Shown here: positions 1 through 8,808 of the stretch, in pieces
Position numbering within the stretch: position 1 is the stretch's first letter
Layout: every line of letters starts with the position of its first letter
NCBI RefSeq assembly: GCF_002954225.1
Contig: NZ_PPTH01000011.1
Span: forward strand, 5,934 to 69,933
DNA length: 64,000 nucleotides
Origin: Arthrobacter ruber
GTDB lineage: Bacteria > Actinomycetota > Actinomycetes > Actinomycetales > Micrococcaceae
Reading direction: 5' to 3'
Translations under genes and position numbers: made by a program
The notes under the pieces: model-generated
Seen by the model: the letters and a program-made list of their open reading frames with translations, nothing else
What the model was told of the DNA's origin: nothing
Databases searched by the model: none

Positions 1-81
1 GGCCGATTATTTCACAGGGCACAGGCACACGCCGCCCGGAGGTCACAATTCGTCCGAGAGCGATACGCGCCGGACGACGCC

Positions 82-117
82 CGAAGGGCGGGACACCCTG
101 GGGTGTCCCGCCCTTCG
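82..117 (-). terminator. Hairpin terminator downstream of aspS
   Basis: A perfect inverted repeat has 16-base arms at 82-97 and 102-117 around a CTGG loop. It lies about 60 bases beyond the aspS stop, so it most likely ends the aspS transcript. It may also serve a gene to the left of the window on the other strand. The arms are very GC-rich and no long T tract follows, which is usual for actinobacterial terminators. Bases 1-81 show no recognisable gene. Confidence 0.75.
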
Positions 118-177
118 TGGGCGGGCGCGGTTGCTCCACGCCCGCCGTCCCTGCGTACTGCCGGGTGGAAGGGCCGG

Positions 178-1962
178 TCAGCCCTCGGTCCTCGGGGCGC
201 CGTCGGCCTTCGGCTTCGCGTCGACGCCGGCCTCCTTGCGCTGCTGGGGTGTGATGGGCGCGGGCGCGGCCGTCAGCGGGTCGTAGCCGCCGCCGGACTT
301 CGGGAAGGCGATGACGTCGCGGATCGAGTCCGTCCCCGCGAGCAGGGAGACCACGCGGTCCCAGCCGAGCGCGATCCCGCCGTGGGGAGGCGCCCCGTAC
401 TTGAAGCCCTCGAGCAGGAAGCCGAACTTCTCCTGGGCCTCCTCGGCGCCGAGGCCCATGACGGCGAAGACGCGCTCCTGGACGTCCCGCTGATGGATGC
501 GGATGGATCCACCACCGAGCTCGTTGCCGTTGCAGACGATGTCGTAGGCGTAGGCCAGGGCGTTCTCGGGGTCGGTGTCGAAGCTGTCGAGGAACTCGGG
601 CTTCGGGGACGTGAAGGCGTGGTGCACGGCCGTCCACGCGCCACCGCCGACCGCGACGTCGCCGGCCGCCACCGCGGCGGACGCCGGCTCGAACATGGGA
701 GCATCGACCACCCATACGAAGGCCCAGTCGCCCTCCTTGACGAGGCCCGTGCGCCGTCCGATCTCCACGCGGGCCGCGCCGAGGATGGCGCGTGAGGACG
801 CGTGGTCACCCGCCGCGAAGAAGATGCAGTCGCCCGGGTTCGCACCGGTCGCGGCGGCCAGGCCCTCCCGCTCGGTGTCCGTCAGGTTCTTGGCCACGGG
901 TCCGCGCAGGCTGCCGTCGTCGTCGATCAGGACGTAGGCGAGGCCCTTGGCTCCGCGCTGCTTGGCCCATTCCTGCCAGGCGTCGAGCTGGCGGCGCGGC
1001 TGCGAGGCGCCGCCCGGCATGACGACGGCGCCGACGTAGGGCGCCTTGAAGACGCCGAACCCGGTGTCCTTGAAGAACTCGGTGAGCTCGGTGAGCTCGA
1101 GCCCGAAGCGGAGGTCGGGCTTGTCCGAGCCGTACTTCGCCATGGCGTCCGCGTAGGTCATGCGGCGGATGGGCAGGGGGATCTCGACGTCGATGAGCTT
1201 CCACAGCGCGGAGACCAGCTGCTCGCCGAGGGCGATGATGTCGTCCTCCTCCACGAAGCTCGCCTCGATGTCGAGCTGCGTGAACTCGGGCTGCCGGTCG
1301 GCGCGGAAGTCCTCGTCGCGGTAGCAGCGGGCGAGCTGGTAGTACTTCTCGAAGCCGCCCACCTGCAGGAGCTGCTTGAAGAGCTGCGGCGACTGCGGCA
1401 GGGCGTACCAGGAGCCCGGGGCGAGCCGCGCCGGGACCAGGAAGTCGCGGGCACCCTCGGGTGTGGAGCGCGTCAGGGTGGGCGTCTCGATCTCCACGAA
1501 GCCGTCCTTGTGGAGCAGCTCGCGTGCCACCCGGCTCGCTTCGGAGCGCAGGCGCAGGTTGGCCTGAGGGCCGGGACGGCGGAGGTCGAGGTACCGGTGG
1601 CGCAGGCGCGCCTCCTCGCCGACCTCGACGTGCTCGTCGATCTGGAACGGCAGCGGGTCCGCGGTGTTGAGGATCGTGACGGTATCGGCGATGACCTCGA
1701 TGGCACCCGTGGCGAGGGCGGGGTTCTCGTTGCCCTCGGGGCGCTGGTGCACGGCGCCCACGATCTGCAGGACGTACTCGTTGCGCAGGCTGGAGAACAC
1801 GTCCTCCTCCCGCACCACCACCTGGGCGACGCCGGACGCGTCACGGAGGTCGAGGAACGCCACCCCGCCGTGGTCGCGGCGGCGGGCCACCCACCCTGCC
1901 AGCGTGACCGTTTGTCCTACGTGCTCGGGCCGAAGGGAGCCGAGTTCATGCGTGCGGAGCAC
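178..1962 (-). CDS. aspS: Aspartyl-tRNA synthetase (class II)
   Basis: Charges tRNA-Asp with aspartate in the cytosol. The N-terminal OB-fold anticodon-binding domain (about 1-105, with [19 protein letters not shown]) is followed by the class II catalytic core. Motif 2 is seen as [19 protein letters not shown] and motif 3 as [16 protein letters not shown] near the C-terminus, with the bacterial GAD insertion between them. The frame stays open five codons further upstream (GTG at 1977). The GTG at 1962 is preferred because GGAAGG sits 6 bases before it and the protein then begins [10 protein letters not shown] as in relatives. The length of 594 aa is normal for bacterial AspRS. Whether it is discriminating or also charges tRNA-Asn cannot be read safely here. 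The hairpin at 82-117 follows it. Confidence 0.97.
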   Translation of the reverse strand: MLRTHELGSLRPEHVGQTVTLAGWVARRRDHGGVAFLDLRDASGVAQVVVREEDVFSSLRNEYVLQIVGAVHQRPEGNENPALATGAIEVIADTVTILNTADPLPFQIDEHVEVGEEARLRHRYLDLRRPGPQANLRLRSEASRVARELLHKDGFVEIETPTLTRSTPEGARDFLVPARLAPGSWYALPQSPQLFKQLLQVGGFEKYYQLARCYRDEDFRADRQPEFTQLDIEASFVEEDDIIALGEQLVSALWKLIDVEIPLPIRRMTYADAMAKYGSDKPDLRFGLELTELTEFFKDTGFGVFKAPYVGAVVMPGGASQPRRQLDAWQEWAKQRGAKGLAYVLIDDDGSLRGPVAKNLTDTEREGLAAATGANPGDCIFFAAGDHASSRAILGAARVEIGRRTGLVKEGDWAFVWVVDAPMFEPASAAVAAGDVAVGGGAWTAVHHAFTSPKPEFLDSFDTDPENALAYAYDIVCNGNELGGGSIRIHQRDVQERVFAVMGLGAEEAQEKFGFLLEGFKYGAPPHGGIALGWDRVVSLLAGTDSIRDVIAFPKSGGGYDPLTAAPAPITPQQRKEAGVDAKPKADGAPRTEG

Positions 1963-2155
1963 AGCATTCCTTCCCACAGATGTGTCAGATGAGTCGCAGG
2001 CTCCGGAAGCACCTGCCTAGAGTTGGCTTGAACGCCATCAACATTACCGGTCCCGGTTCGACCGCCCGGACAGGCGACCAGCCGCCTGCCGCGCTCGCCC
2101 GGTCCTGTCCCGATTCCGACCTCAGCCCCATCCGGGCCCTACCTCGAGGAGCGCC

Positions 2156-3415
2156 ATGGCGCAGCAACCGGCACTGCGGCGAGCGATGGGCGGCTTCGAC
2201 GCCACGACCGTCGGGGTCGGCGCCATGATCGGCGCGGGCGCGTTCGTGGTCTTCGCCCCGGCCGCCGCCGCCGCCGGTGGGCTGCTGCCCCTCGCCGTCG
2301 TGATCGCCGGTTTCGTCGCCTACTGCAACGCGGCGGCGACGGCGTCCCTCGCCGTCCGGTATCCCTCCAGCGGCGGCACCTACGTGTACGGACGCGAGCA
2401 GCTCGGTCACTGGCCCGGGTTCCTCGCCGGCTGGGGGTTCGTCACCGGCAAGCTGGCGTCCTGCGCGGCCATGGCCCTCACGTTCGGGGTCTACGCCGCG
2501 CCCGGTGCCGCGAAGGCCGCCGCGGTGGCCGCCGTCGTCGGGTTGACGGTCGTCAACCTCTTCGGGGTGACCCGCACCGCTCTCGGGACGCGCGTGATCG
2601 TCTCGATCGTGGTGCCCGTCCTCGCGTTCGTGATCGTCGTGGCGTTCGACTCCCCCACGGTCGCGGACCAGGGTGCGTCCGGGCCCGAGGGCGTCGGGGG
2701 CGTCCTGCAGGCCGCAGCCCTGCTGTTCTTCGCGTTCGCCGGGTACGCGCGCATCGCCACCATGGGCGAGGAGGTCCGGAACCCGGGCCGGAACATCCCT
2801 GCGGCGATCTTCGGCGCCCTCGGGTTCACGCTCGTGCTCTACGTGCTGCTGGCGCTGTCCCTCCTGCATGCGTTGGGGCCCGCCGGTCTGGCCGGGACCA
2901 CGGCACCGCTACGCGAGGTCATCGATGCTGCCGTGCCGGGAGAGGGCTCGACCGGTCGCGCCGGTGCCGTCGTCACCATCACCGCGGCGCTGGCCAGCCT
3001 CGGTGCGCTGCTCGCCCTCATCGCGGGCGTGGGCCGCACGAGCCTGGCCATGGCCCGCGGCGGCGACCTGCCCCGGGTGCTGGCGAGGGTCTCCTCACGC
3101 CATGCCGTCCCCTGGGTCGCGGACATCGCGACGGCCGGTGTCGTGGTGGTCCTGCTGCTCGCGACCGACGTGCTCACCGTCGTCGGGTTCTCCAGTTTCG
3201 GCGTGCTGGTGTACTACGCTGTCGCGAACATCGCGGCCTTCACGCTGACCGACCGGCAGTGGTACGCACCGCGCTGGCTCAACCTGGTGGGCGCGGCCGC
3301 GTGCCTCCTGCTCGCCTTCACCCTCCCTGGGATGTCGGTCCTCACGATGCTGGCCGTGCTGGCGGTCGGACTCGTCGCCCGCGCCGTCGTGCTGAGGCGT
3401 CGCCGACGGGCCTGA
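2156..3415 (+). CDS. APC-superfamily amino-acid permease
   Basis: A polytopic inner-membrane transporter of 419 aa with about 12 hydrophobic segments. The N-terminus carries the APC-family glycine-rich first helix (GVGAMIGAGAFVVFAPAAAA), followed by a conserved-looking GGTYVYGREQLG stretch. Around residue 205 it has FFAFAGYARIATMGEEVRNP, the typical APC helix 6 and following loop where charged residues mark the substrate site. These features support proton-coupled uptake of an amino acid or amine; the substrate cannot be told. The start is supported by GAGGAG seven bases before the ATG. It diverges from aspS across a 190-base gap and converges on hisS, so it is probably its own transcription unit. 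Confidence 0.9.
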   Translation: MAQQPALRRAMGGFDATTVGVGAMIGAGAFVVFAPAAAAAGGLLPLAVVIAGFVAYCNAAATASLAVRYPSSGGTYVYGREQLGHWPGFLAGWGFVTGKLASCAAMALTFGVYAAPGAAKAAAVAAVVGLTVVNLFGVTRTALGTRVIVSIVVPVLAFVIVVAFDSPTVADQGASGPEGVGGVLQAAALLFFAFAGYARIATMGEEVRNPGRNIPAAIFGALGFTLVLYVLLALSLLHALGPAGLAGTTAPLREVIDAAVPGEGSTGRAGAVVTITAALASLGALLALIAGVGRTSLAMARGGDLPRVLARVSSRHAVPWVADIATAGVVVVLLLATDVLTVVGFSSFGVLVYYAVANIAAFTLTDRQWYAPRWLNLVGAAACLLLAFTLPGMSVLTMLAVLAVGLVARAVVLRRRRRA

Positions 3416-3429
3416 CGGTCGCTGCCGGA

Positions 3430-4758
3430 TCAGGCCGTGGCGACCACTGGGCGGAGGTCTGTCTCGGGCGGCGCCCAGGAGGCCGGATCGGCGGCGGTCT
3501 GCTCACCGGACCGGATGTCCTTGACCTCGTGCGCGCCCTCCGACGACGTGAACCACACGAAGGGGATGCCGCGGCGGTCGGCGAACTTGATCTGCTTGCC
3601 GAACTTCTCGGCGCTCGCCGCCACTTCCGCGGGGATGCCGCGGCTCCGCAGCGCCGCGGCGACGTCCTGCGCCTCGGACCAGGCGTCGTCGTCGGCGAGC
3701 GTCACGAGCACGGCGGTGGGGACGGACCGGGAGACCGTCGCGAACCCCTGGCTGAGGATGCGCGAGACGATCCTCGTGACCCCGATGGACAGCCCGACGC
3801 CGGGGAAGGTGCGGCTTCCCTTGCGGGCGAGGGCGTCGTAGCGGCCGCCGGAGCAGATGGACCCGAGTGCCTCGTGGCCGTTGAGGACCGTCTCGTAGAC
3901 GGTCCCGGTGTAGTAGTCGAGCCCGCGGGCGATGCTGAGGTCCGCGACCACGCGGCCCGGTGCCCGCCGTGACGCCTCTCCGACCACCTGGCGCAGCTCC
4001 TCCAGTCCCTCCTCGAGGAGCTCGTTCGTCACTCCCAGCGCGCGGACCTGCTCCACGAAGGACGTGTCGGCGGTGCGGATGCCGGCGAGGTCGAGGGCGA
4101 GGCGCACCTGCTCCTCGTCCGCTCCCACCTCGTCACGGAGCAGCGCTCCCACCTTCCCGGGACCGATCTTCTCGAGCTTGTCGATGCTCCGCAGGACCGC
4201 CGCGGTGTCCTCGAGACCGATCGCCCGGTAGAAGCCCTCCGCGAGCTTCCGGTTGTTGACGCGCAGGGTGAAGTCCGGGATCGGCAGGGCGCCGAGGGCT
4301 TCCACGACGGCGAGGGCCAGTTCGACGTCGTACCGGAACGGCAGGACGCCGTCGCCCACGACGTCGATGTCCGCCTGCGTGAACTCGCGGGCGCGGCCCT
4401 CCTGCGGGCGCTCCCCGCGCCAACACTTCTGGATCTGGAACCTGCGGAACGGGAAGGCGAGGTGCCCGGCGTTCTCCACGACGTAGCGCGCGAACGGGAC
4501 GGTGAGGTCGTAGTGGAGTGCGAGCCCGCTCTCGGAGGCAGTGGCCTCATCGGCCTGCAGGCGGGAGACCGCGTAGACCTCCTTGTCGATCTCGCCCTTG
4601 CGCAGCAGGTGCTCCACGGTCTCGACCGCGCGGGTCTCGATGCTGGAGAAACCGTGCAGTTCGAACGTCCGCTGCAGCACGCCGAGCACGTGGAGCTCGA
4701 TCAGGCGCTCCTCCGGGAGCCATTCGGGAAAGCCGGACAGTGAAGCCTTGCGGGCCAT
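3430..4758 (-). CDS. hisS: Histidyl-tRNA synthetase
   Basis: Charges tRNA-His. The class II core shows motif 2 (QIQKCWRGERPQEGRAREF), the histidine-binding signature RGLDYYTGTVYE and motif 3 (GGRYDALA, then GVGLSIGVTRI). A C-terminal anticodon-binding domain follows (about 340-442: VLVTLADDDAW, then GIPFVWF). The reading frame is open another 54 codons upstream, but the ATG at 4758 has a near-perfect AGGAGGAG 8 bases before it and gives the usual MARKASLSGFPEWLPEE start. The longer version is therefore rejected. The resulting 442 aa matches the family. It faces the permease, with stops 14 bases apart. Confidence 0.97.
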   Translation of the reverse strand: MARKASLSGFPEWLPEERLIELHVLGVLQRTFELHGFSSIETRAVETVEHLLRKGEIDKEVYAVSRLQADEATASESGLALHYDLTVPFARYVVENAGHLAFPFRRFQIQKCWRGERPQEGRAREFTQADIDVVGDGVLPFRYDVELALAVVEALGALPIPDFTLRVNNRKLAEGFYRAIGLEDTAAVLRSIDKLEKIGPGKVGALLRDEVGADEEQVRLALDLAGIRTADTSFVEQVRALGVTNELLEEGLEELRQVVGEASRRAPGRVVADLSIARGLDYYTGTVYETVLNGHEALGSICSGGRYDALARKGSRTFPGVGLSIGVTRIVSRILSQGFATVSRSVPTAVLVTLADDDAWSEAQDVAAALRSRGIPAEVAASAEKFGKQIKFADRRGIPFVWFTSSEGAHEVKDIRSGEQTAADPASWAPPETDLRPVVATA

Positions 4759-5113
4759 GGGATGGGTCTCCTCCTGCTGGGGGCCGGTCTCCGCCGTCAC
4801 GGGCGGCGCGGCGGACCGGTTCTGCGGCCTCAATCCTAGGTCCCGCCGGGGGTCCGCGGAAAAAGCGGGTCCATGGGGTGCGGGTACGGCCGCTCGACGG
4901 AATGCGGCGTTCCGCGCCATGACGCGGATCGGGACCCAGTGGGTAAAGTAACCTCAGGGCAGGTTCCGCGTTGCTCCGGCGATCGGTGGATGCAGAGGAA
5001 ACTCGTTGGACGGGCTTCCCCGTCCCCCGACCGGCCGGGCCGATGGGCTCCCCCCTGAATGAAATGGCCCCGGCGTTGCTCACGGCCATCCGACGAGCGA
5101 AAGACTTCTAGCG
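4759..5113. other. Intergenic region between divergent hisS and the DUF349 gene
   Basis: About 355 bases that must hold the promoters for hisS (leftward) and the DUF349 gene (rightward). No convincing paired -35/-10 hexamers, T-box elements or riboswitch fold could be picked out by eye. Open frames here are the unused upstream extension of hisS and its shadows. Confidence 0.5.
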
Positions 5114-6922
5114 GTGACAGACAGTCAGCAATCCGACGAAACGACCATCGGCCAGGACACGCAGCAGGACGCCGAGGCCGGCGATGGCACCTTCACGCCC
5201 GCAGCCGGTGCCCCGGGTGTGACCGGAGCCCAGCACACGGAACTGCCCCCTGCGGAGGTCGATGCAGCCCAGGCGGACGCCGCCGGAACCGCGGAGGCGG
5301 AGGCATCGGCTGTGCCGGACACGTCGGAACCCATGGGCGGAGCATCGGAGGCACCGGCAGACGCCGACTCCCCCGACCAGGACGAACCCGACGAGCGGTC
5401 GGACGGTACCACCCCGACGACATCCCCGGCCTCCTCACCGGCCGACGCGCCGGCTGCCGCCGCCGCACCAGCAGGCACTGACGCCGACGAGCGCTCGACG
5501 GACACCCCCGCAGCCGAGCCGTCGGTTCCGCTCGCGCCCGAGCCAGCTCCGCTGAGCACGCCCTCGCCCCGCCTTGCCGCATCCCGTGCGCCGCTGCCCA
5601 CGGCCATGGCGCCCCGACCGTTGAAGAAGGCCGCCCAGCCCCTGGCGGCACCCCCCGCCCACAGCACCTCCCTCGAGGAGGCCGGGAAGTTCGCGCGTGT
5701 CGAGGAGGACGGCCACGTCTTCCTCGTGGTCGACGGCGTCGAGCACCCCGTGGGCCAGTACCCCGATGCGACCCGCGAGGAAGCACTGTCCTACTTCGTG
5801 CGCAAGTACGACGACGTCGTGAGCCAGGTGGCGCTGCTGGAGCAGCGCGTCCAGGTCAAGGCGCCGTCGTCGGACATGGCGAAGACCGCCAAGCACCTGC
5901 GCGCGCAGGTCGGTGAACGGAAGATGGTCGGCGACGTGGTCGCGCTGGAGGCGCGGATCGACGCCCTGCTCGAAGCCGTCGGCGGCCTGGAGAAGGCGGA
6001 GCGGGCAGCGCAGGACGCCCTGAAGGCGAAGGAGCTCGCCGCCCGCGAGTCGATCGTCGCCGAGGCGGAGGAGCTCGCCGGCCGCGACCCCTCCACGGTG
6101 CAGTGGAAAGCCAGCAGCACGCGCATGAACGAGCTCTTCGAGCTGTGGAAGGCCGCGCAGAAGAACGGACCCCGGCTCGGACGCGGCACGGAGGACGCGC
6201 TCTGGAAGCGGTTCCGATCCGCACGGACGGTCTTCGACCGCCACCGCCGCGCCTACTTCTCCCAGCTCGACAGCGACAACGCGGAGGCGAAGCAGGCGAA
6301 GGAAGCGCTCATCACCCGCGCCGAGCAGCTCTCGACCTCCACGGAGTGGGGCCAGACCGCCGCCGAGTACCGCCACCTGATGGACGAGTGGAAGGCGTCG
6401 AAGCGCGCCAGCCGCAAGGACGACGACGCCCTGTGGGCCCGGTTCCGTGCAGCCCAGGACCGCTTCTTCGAGGCCCGTAAGTCCGCGAACGAAGCCGTGG
6501 ACGAGGAGTACGCCGGCAACCTCACGATCAAGGAGGCCCTGCTCAAGGAGGCCCAGCAGATCCTGCCGATCAGGGATGTCGCCGCGGCCAAGAAGGCGCT
6601 GCAGTCCGTCCGTGACCGCTGGGACGAGGCCGGCAAGGTGCCGCGTGCCGACATGGGCCGGATGGATGCCGGACTCCGGCAGGTCGAGGATGCCGTGAAG
6701 GCGGCCGATGATGAGCACTGGACGAGGACGAATCCCGAGACGAAGGCACGCACCAACAGTGCGCTCAGCCAGCTCGAGGCGACCATCGCACAGCTCAGGG
6801 ACGACCTCGCGGACGCGGAACGGGCGGGGAACGCGAAGAAGATCGCCTCCGCCCGGGAGGCGCTGGCCGCACGGGAACAGTGGCTCGAGATGCTGCAGAG
6901 GTCTGCGCGCGACTTCTCCTAG
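5114..6922 (+). CDS. DUF349-repeat protein with long acidic N-terminus
   Basis: A 602-aa protein in two parts. Residues 1 to about 180 are low-complexity and rich in Ala, Pro, Thr, Asp and Glu, with no fold expected. From about 190 a short globular segment (FARVEEDGHVFLVVDGVEHPV) leads into alpha-helical, probably coiled-coil repeats of the DUF349 type. These recur as 'W...A..R..DD.LW.RFR.A.D.FF' (for example DALWKRFRSARTVFDRHRR and DDALWARFRAAQDRFFEARK). The function is unknown; relatives are common in actinobacteria next to rel and hisS. The start is GTG at 5114 with no clear ribosome binding site. A strong hairpin follows the stop. Confidence 0.88.
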   Translation: MTDSQQSDETTIGQDTQQDAEAGDGTFTPAAGAPGVTGAQHTELPPAEVDAAQADAAGTAEAEASAVPDTSEPMGGASEAPADADSPDQDEPDERSDGTTPTTSPASSPADAPAAAAAPAGTDADERSTDTPAAEPSVPLAPEPAPLSTPSPRLAASRAPLPTAMAPRPLKKAAQPLAAPPAHSTSLEEAGKFARVEEDGHVFLVVDGVEHPVGQYPDATREEALSYFVRKYDDVVSQVALLEQRVQVKAPSSDMAKTAKHLRAQVGERKMVGDVVALEARIDALLEAVGGLEKAERAAQDALKAKELAARESIVAEAEELAGRDPSTVQWKASSTRMNELFELWKAAQKNGPRLGRGTEDALWKRFRSARTVFDRHRRAYFSQLDSDNAEAKQAKEALITRAEQLSTSTEWGQTAAEYRHLMDEWKASKRASRKDDDALWARFRAAQDRFFEARKSANEAVDEEYAGNLTIKEALLKEAQQILPIRDVAAAKKALQSVRDRWDEAGKVPRADMGRMDAGLRQVEDAVKAADDEHWTRTNPETKARTNSALSQLEATIAQLRDDLADAERAGNAKKIASAREALAAREQWLEMLQRSARDFS

Positions 6923-6936
6923 CCTTCGGCGTAGCG

Positions 6937-6962
6937 GAGCGGACCCCTCAGGGGGTCCGCTC
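6937..6962 (+). terminator. Hairpin terminator after the DUF349 gene
   Basis: An 11-base perfect stem (6937-6947 with 6952-6962) around a TCAG loop, 15 bases past the DUF349 stop and followed by a short pyrimidine-rich stretch. The remaining ~230 bases up to the GntP gene show no gene. Confidence 0.8.
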
Positions 6963-7195
6963 TTGCGTTCGCAGGGGCTCCTTACCCTCGGGGACGAAAC
7001 CGAGGTGGGCGCGGGGACGACGCGCCACAGGACAGAAGTGCGCTCGACCGTGCCGCACTCCTGAGACCACCTGCGGGTGCACCGGCGACGCACGACGGAC
7101 CGGTTCGCGCCGAGCCTCTTCGCCGAACGACGGTAGCCGGGGGCTCGGATACAACACACCCGAGCCGCCCGGCAATCGTGGAAGGATCCCGCGAA

Positions 7196-8683
7196 TCAGC
7201 CGAGGACCGCGTTGGCGATGAACAGCAGCGGGATCGAACCGGCCCATACCGCCGTCGTGATGCCCGACCAGCCCTTGAGAGCTGCGACGCCGTCAAGACC
7301 GGCGAAGCGGGTCACGACCCAGAAGTAGGAGTCGTTGAAGTAGCTGAAGACCATCGAACCGGCTGTGCAGGCGAGTGCCGCGACGATGGGGTCGATACCC
7401 AGGGAGCCCACCAGCGGCGCCGTCACGGATGCGGCGGTGATCATCGCGACTGTGCCCGAGCCCTGGGCGATACGAACCAGTGTGGCGATGAGGAACGGCA
7501 CCAGGAACGCCGGCAACGGAGTGCCGGCAATAGCCTCGGCGAGGGCATCGCCAACACCCGAGCTTCGCAGCACCTGTCCCAGTGCTCCACCGGCACCGGT
7601 GATGAGAAGGATCAAGCCGGCCGAGGCCGCGGCCTCACCGAACCAGCCCTGAACCTTGGAACGCGGGGTCCAGCGGGGCAGTAGCACGTAGACCGCGAGG
7701 ATGACGCCGATGACCAGTGCAACAACGGGATTGCCGATGAACGCCAACGGCACGGCCCACGACGACGGCGTGTACTCCCCGGTGCCGACGACGCCCTGGT
7801 TGTTCTGGTCGATCGCGCCACTGACGGTGTTGAGGATGATCAGGAGCAGCGGCACCAGCAGTGGCAGCGACGCAACGAAGGCGCCGACCCGGTGAGGCTT
7901 GGCGCCTGCAGGAGGTGTGCCGAGACCAGTGTCGTCGATCTCCATCGACGGGGTATCGTCACCTTCTCCGGCGCCGCCGTCGTGATCCGCGACAGCAGTA
8001 CTGCCGCGACGTCCGCTCACGGCGTGTGCCGTGCCGTAGACGGCCTCCCGGACGGATGCGTTCATGGAAGGCTCGATCTTCGGGCCCATCCACTGGGCGT
8101 AGAGGACGACGATCGGCAGCAGCAGGATGGTGAACACGAGACCCGCAAGGATCAGCGCCCCGAGATCGGCGCCGAGGATGCCGGCAACAGCCAGCGGACC
8201 GGGCGTCGGAGGCACCAGATGGTGCGTCAGCGTCATACCGCAACCGAGGGCCAGTGCAAGGGTGATGTACCCGGCGCGCTTGACCCGGGCAATCGAACGG
8301 GCCAACGGGTTCATGATGACGTAACCGGAGTCGCAGAACACCGGAATGGAGACCAGTGCGCCCACACTGCCCAGGGCCCACGGCTCACGGCCCTTGCCGA
8401 AGAGCTTGAGGAAGGCCATGGCCAAGGAATTGGCGGCGCCCGAGACCTCGAGGATCTTGCCGATCCCGACGCCCAGACCGATCACGATGCCGATCGACGC
8501 CAGGGTGTTGCCGAAGCCCGTCGTGATCGACGAGACGATATCGAGCGGCGCCTGGCCGGCGACGATCCCGGTCACCAGCGCAGCGATCAGGAGTGCTACG
8601 AACGCATCGAGCCGTGTCCTCAGCACCAGGACGATGATGGTGGCGATACCCAGGACGAGCGCTAGAAGAAGTTGTATATCCAC
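7196..8683 (-). CDS. GntP-family gluconate/sugar-acid permease
   Basis: A 495-aa inner-membrane symporter of the GntP family, which imports gluconate and related sugar acids with protons. It is hydrophobic throughout, with about 12-14 membrane segments. The family N-terminus (MDIQLLLALVLGI), TGFGNTLASIGIVIGLGVGIGK and the GSGTVAMITAASVTAPL stretch near the C-terminus are visible. GTG at 8683 is chosen over GTG at 8701 because GAGGAG lies 6 bases upstream and the protein then starts as in relatives. It is divergent from the acid-sugar kinase across about 125 bases. That makes it the likely uptake system of the 7.2-12.8 kb cassette, for threonate, erythronate or a similar acid. The substrate is inferred. 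Confidence 0.93.
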   Translation of the reverse strand: MDIQLLLALVLGIATIIVLVLRTRLDAFVALLIAALVTGIVAGQAPLDIVSSITTGFGNTLASIGIVIGLGVGIGKILEVSGAANSLAMAFLKLFGKGREPWALGSVGALVSIPVFCDSGYVIMNPLARSIARVKRAGYITLALALGCGMTLTHHLVPPTPGPLAVAGILGADLGALILAGLVFTILLLPIVVLYAQWMGPKIEPSMNASVREAVYGTAHAVSGRRGSTAVADHDGGAGEGDDTPSMEIDDTGLGTPPAGAKPHRVGAFVASLPLLVPLLLIILNTVSGAIDQNNQGVVGTGEYTPSSWAVPLAFIGNPVVALVIGVILAVYVLLPRWTPRSKVQGWFGEAAASAGLILLITGAGGALGQVLRSSGVGDALAEAIAGTPLPAFLVPFLIATLVRIAQGSGTVAMITAASVTAPLVGSLGIDPIVAALACTAGSMVFSYFNDSYFWVVTRFAGLDGVAALKGWSGITTAVWAGSIPLLFIANAVLG

Positions 8684-8773
8684 GTACTGCTCCTCGGTCA
8701 CTGAGCAGGCCTCGTTGCCGTCTCAGGTGGTCACACCGGCCGGGTCGATTCTTTTGACGGGCACTGTGCTGCC

Positions 8774-8807
8774 TGTCACACTAACACCGGACATAAGACA
8801 TCTGACA
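8774..8807. promoter_or_regulatory. Candidate GntR-regulator binding region between transporter and kinase
   Basis: The only non-coding stretch between the divergent transporter and kinase genes contains TGTC at 8774-8777 and three GACA units at 8790-8793, 8797-8800 and 8804-8807, seven bases apart (the first two are GACAT). This repeat pattern is a plausible operator for the FadR-type regulator encoded three genes downstream. The repeat is seen directly; the assignment is inferred. Confidence 0.35.
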
Positions 8808-8808
8808 A

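Noticed and set aside
4759-4920. N-terminal extension of HisS
   Set aside because: A near-perfect ribosome binding site precedes the ATG at 4758, and the extension is not family-like.
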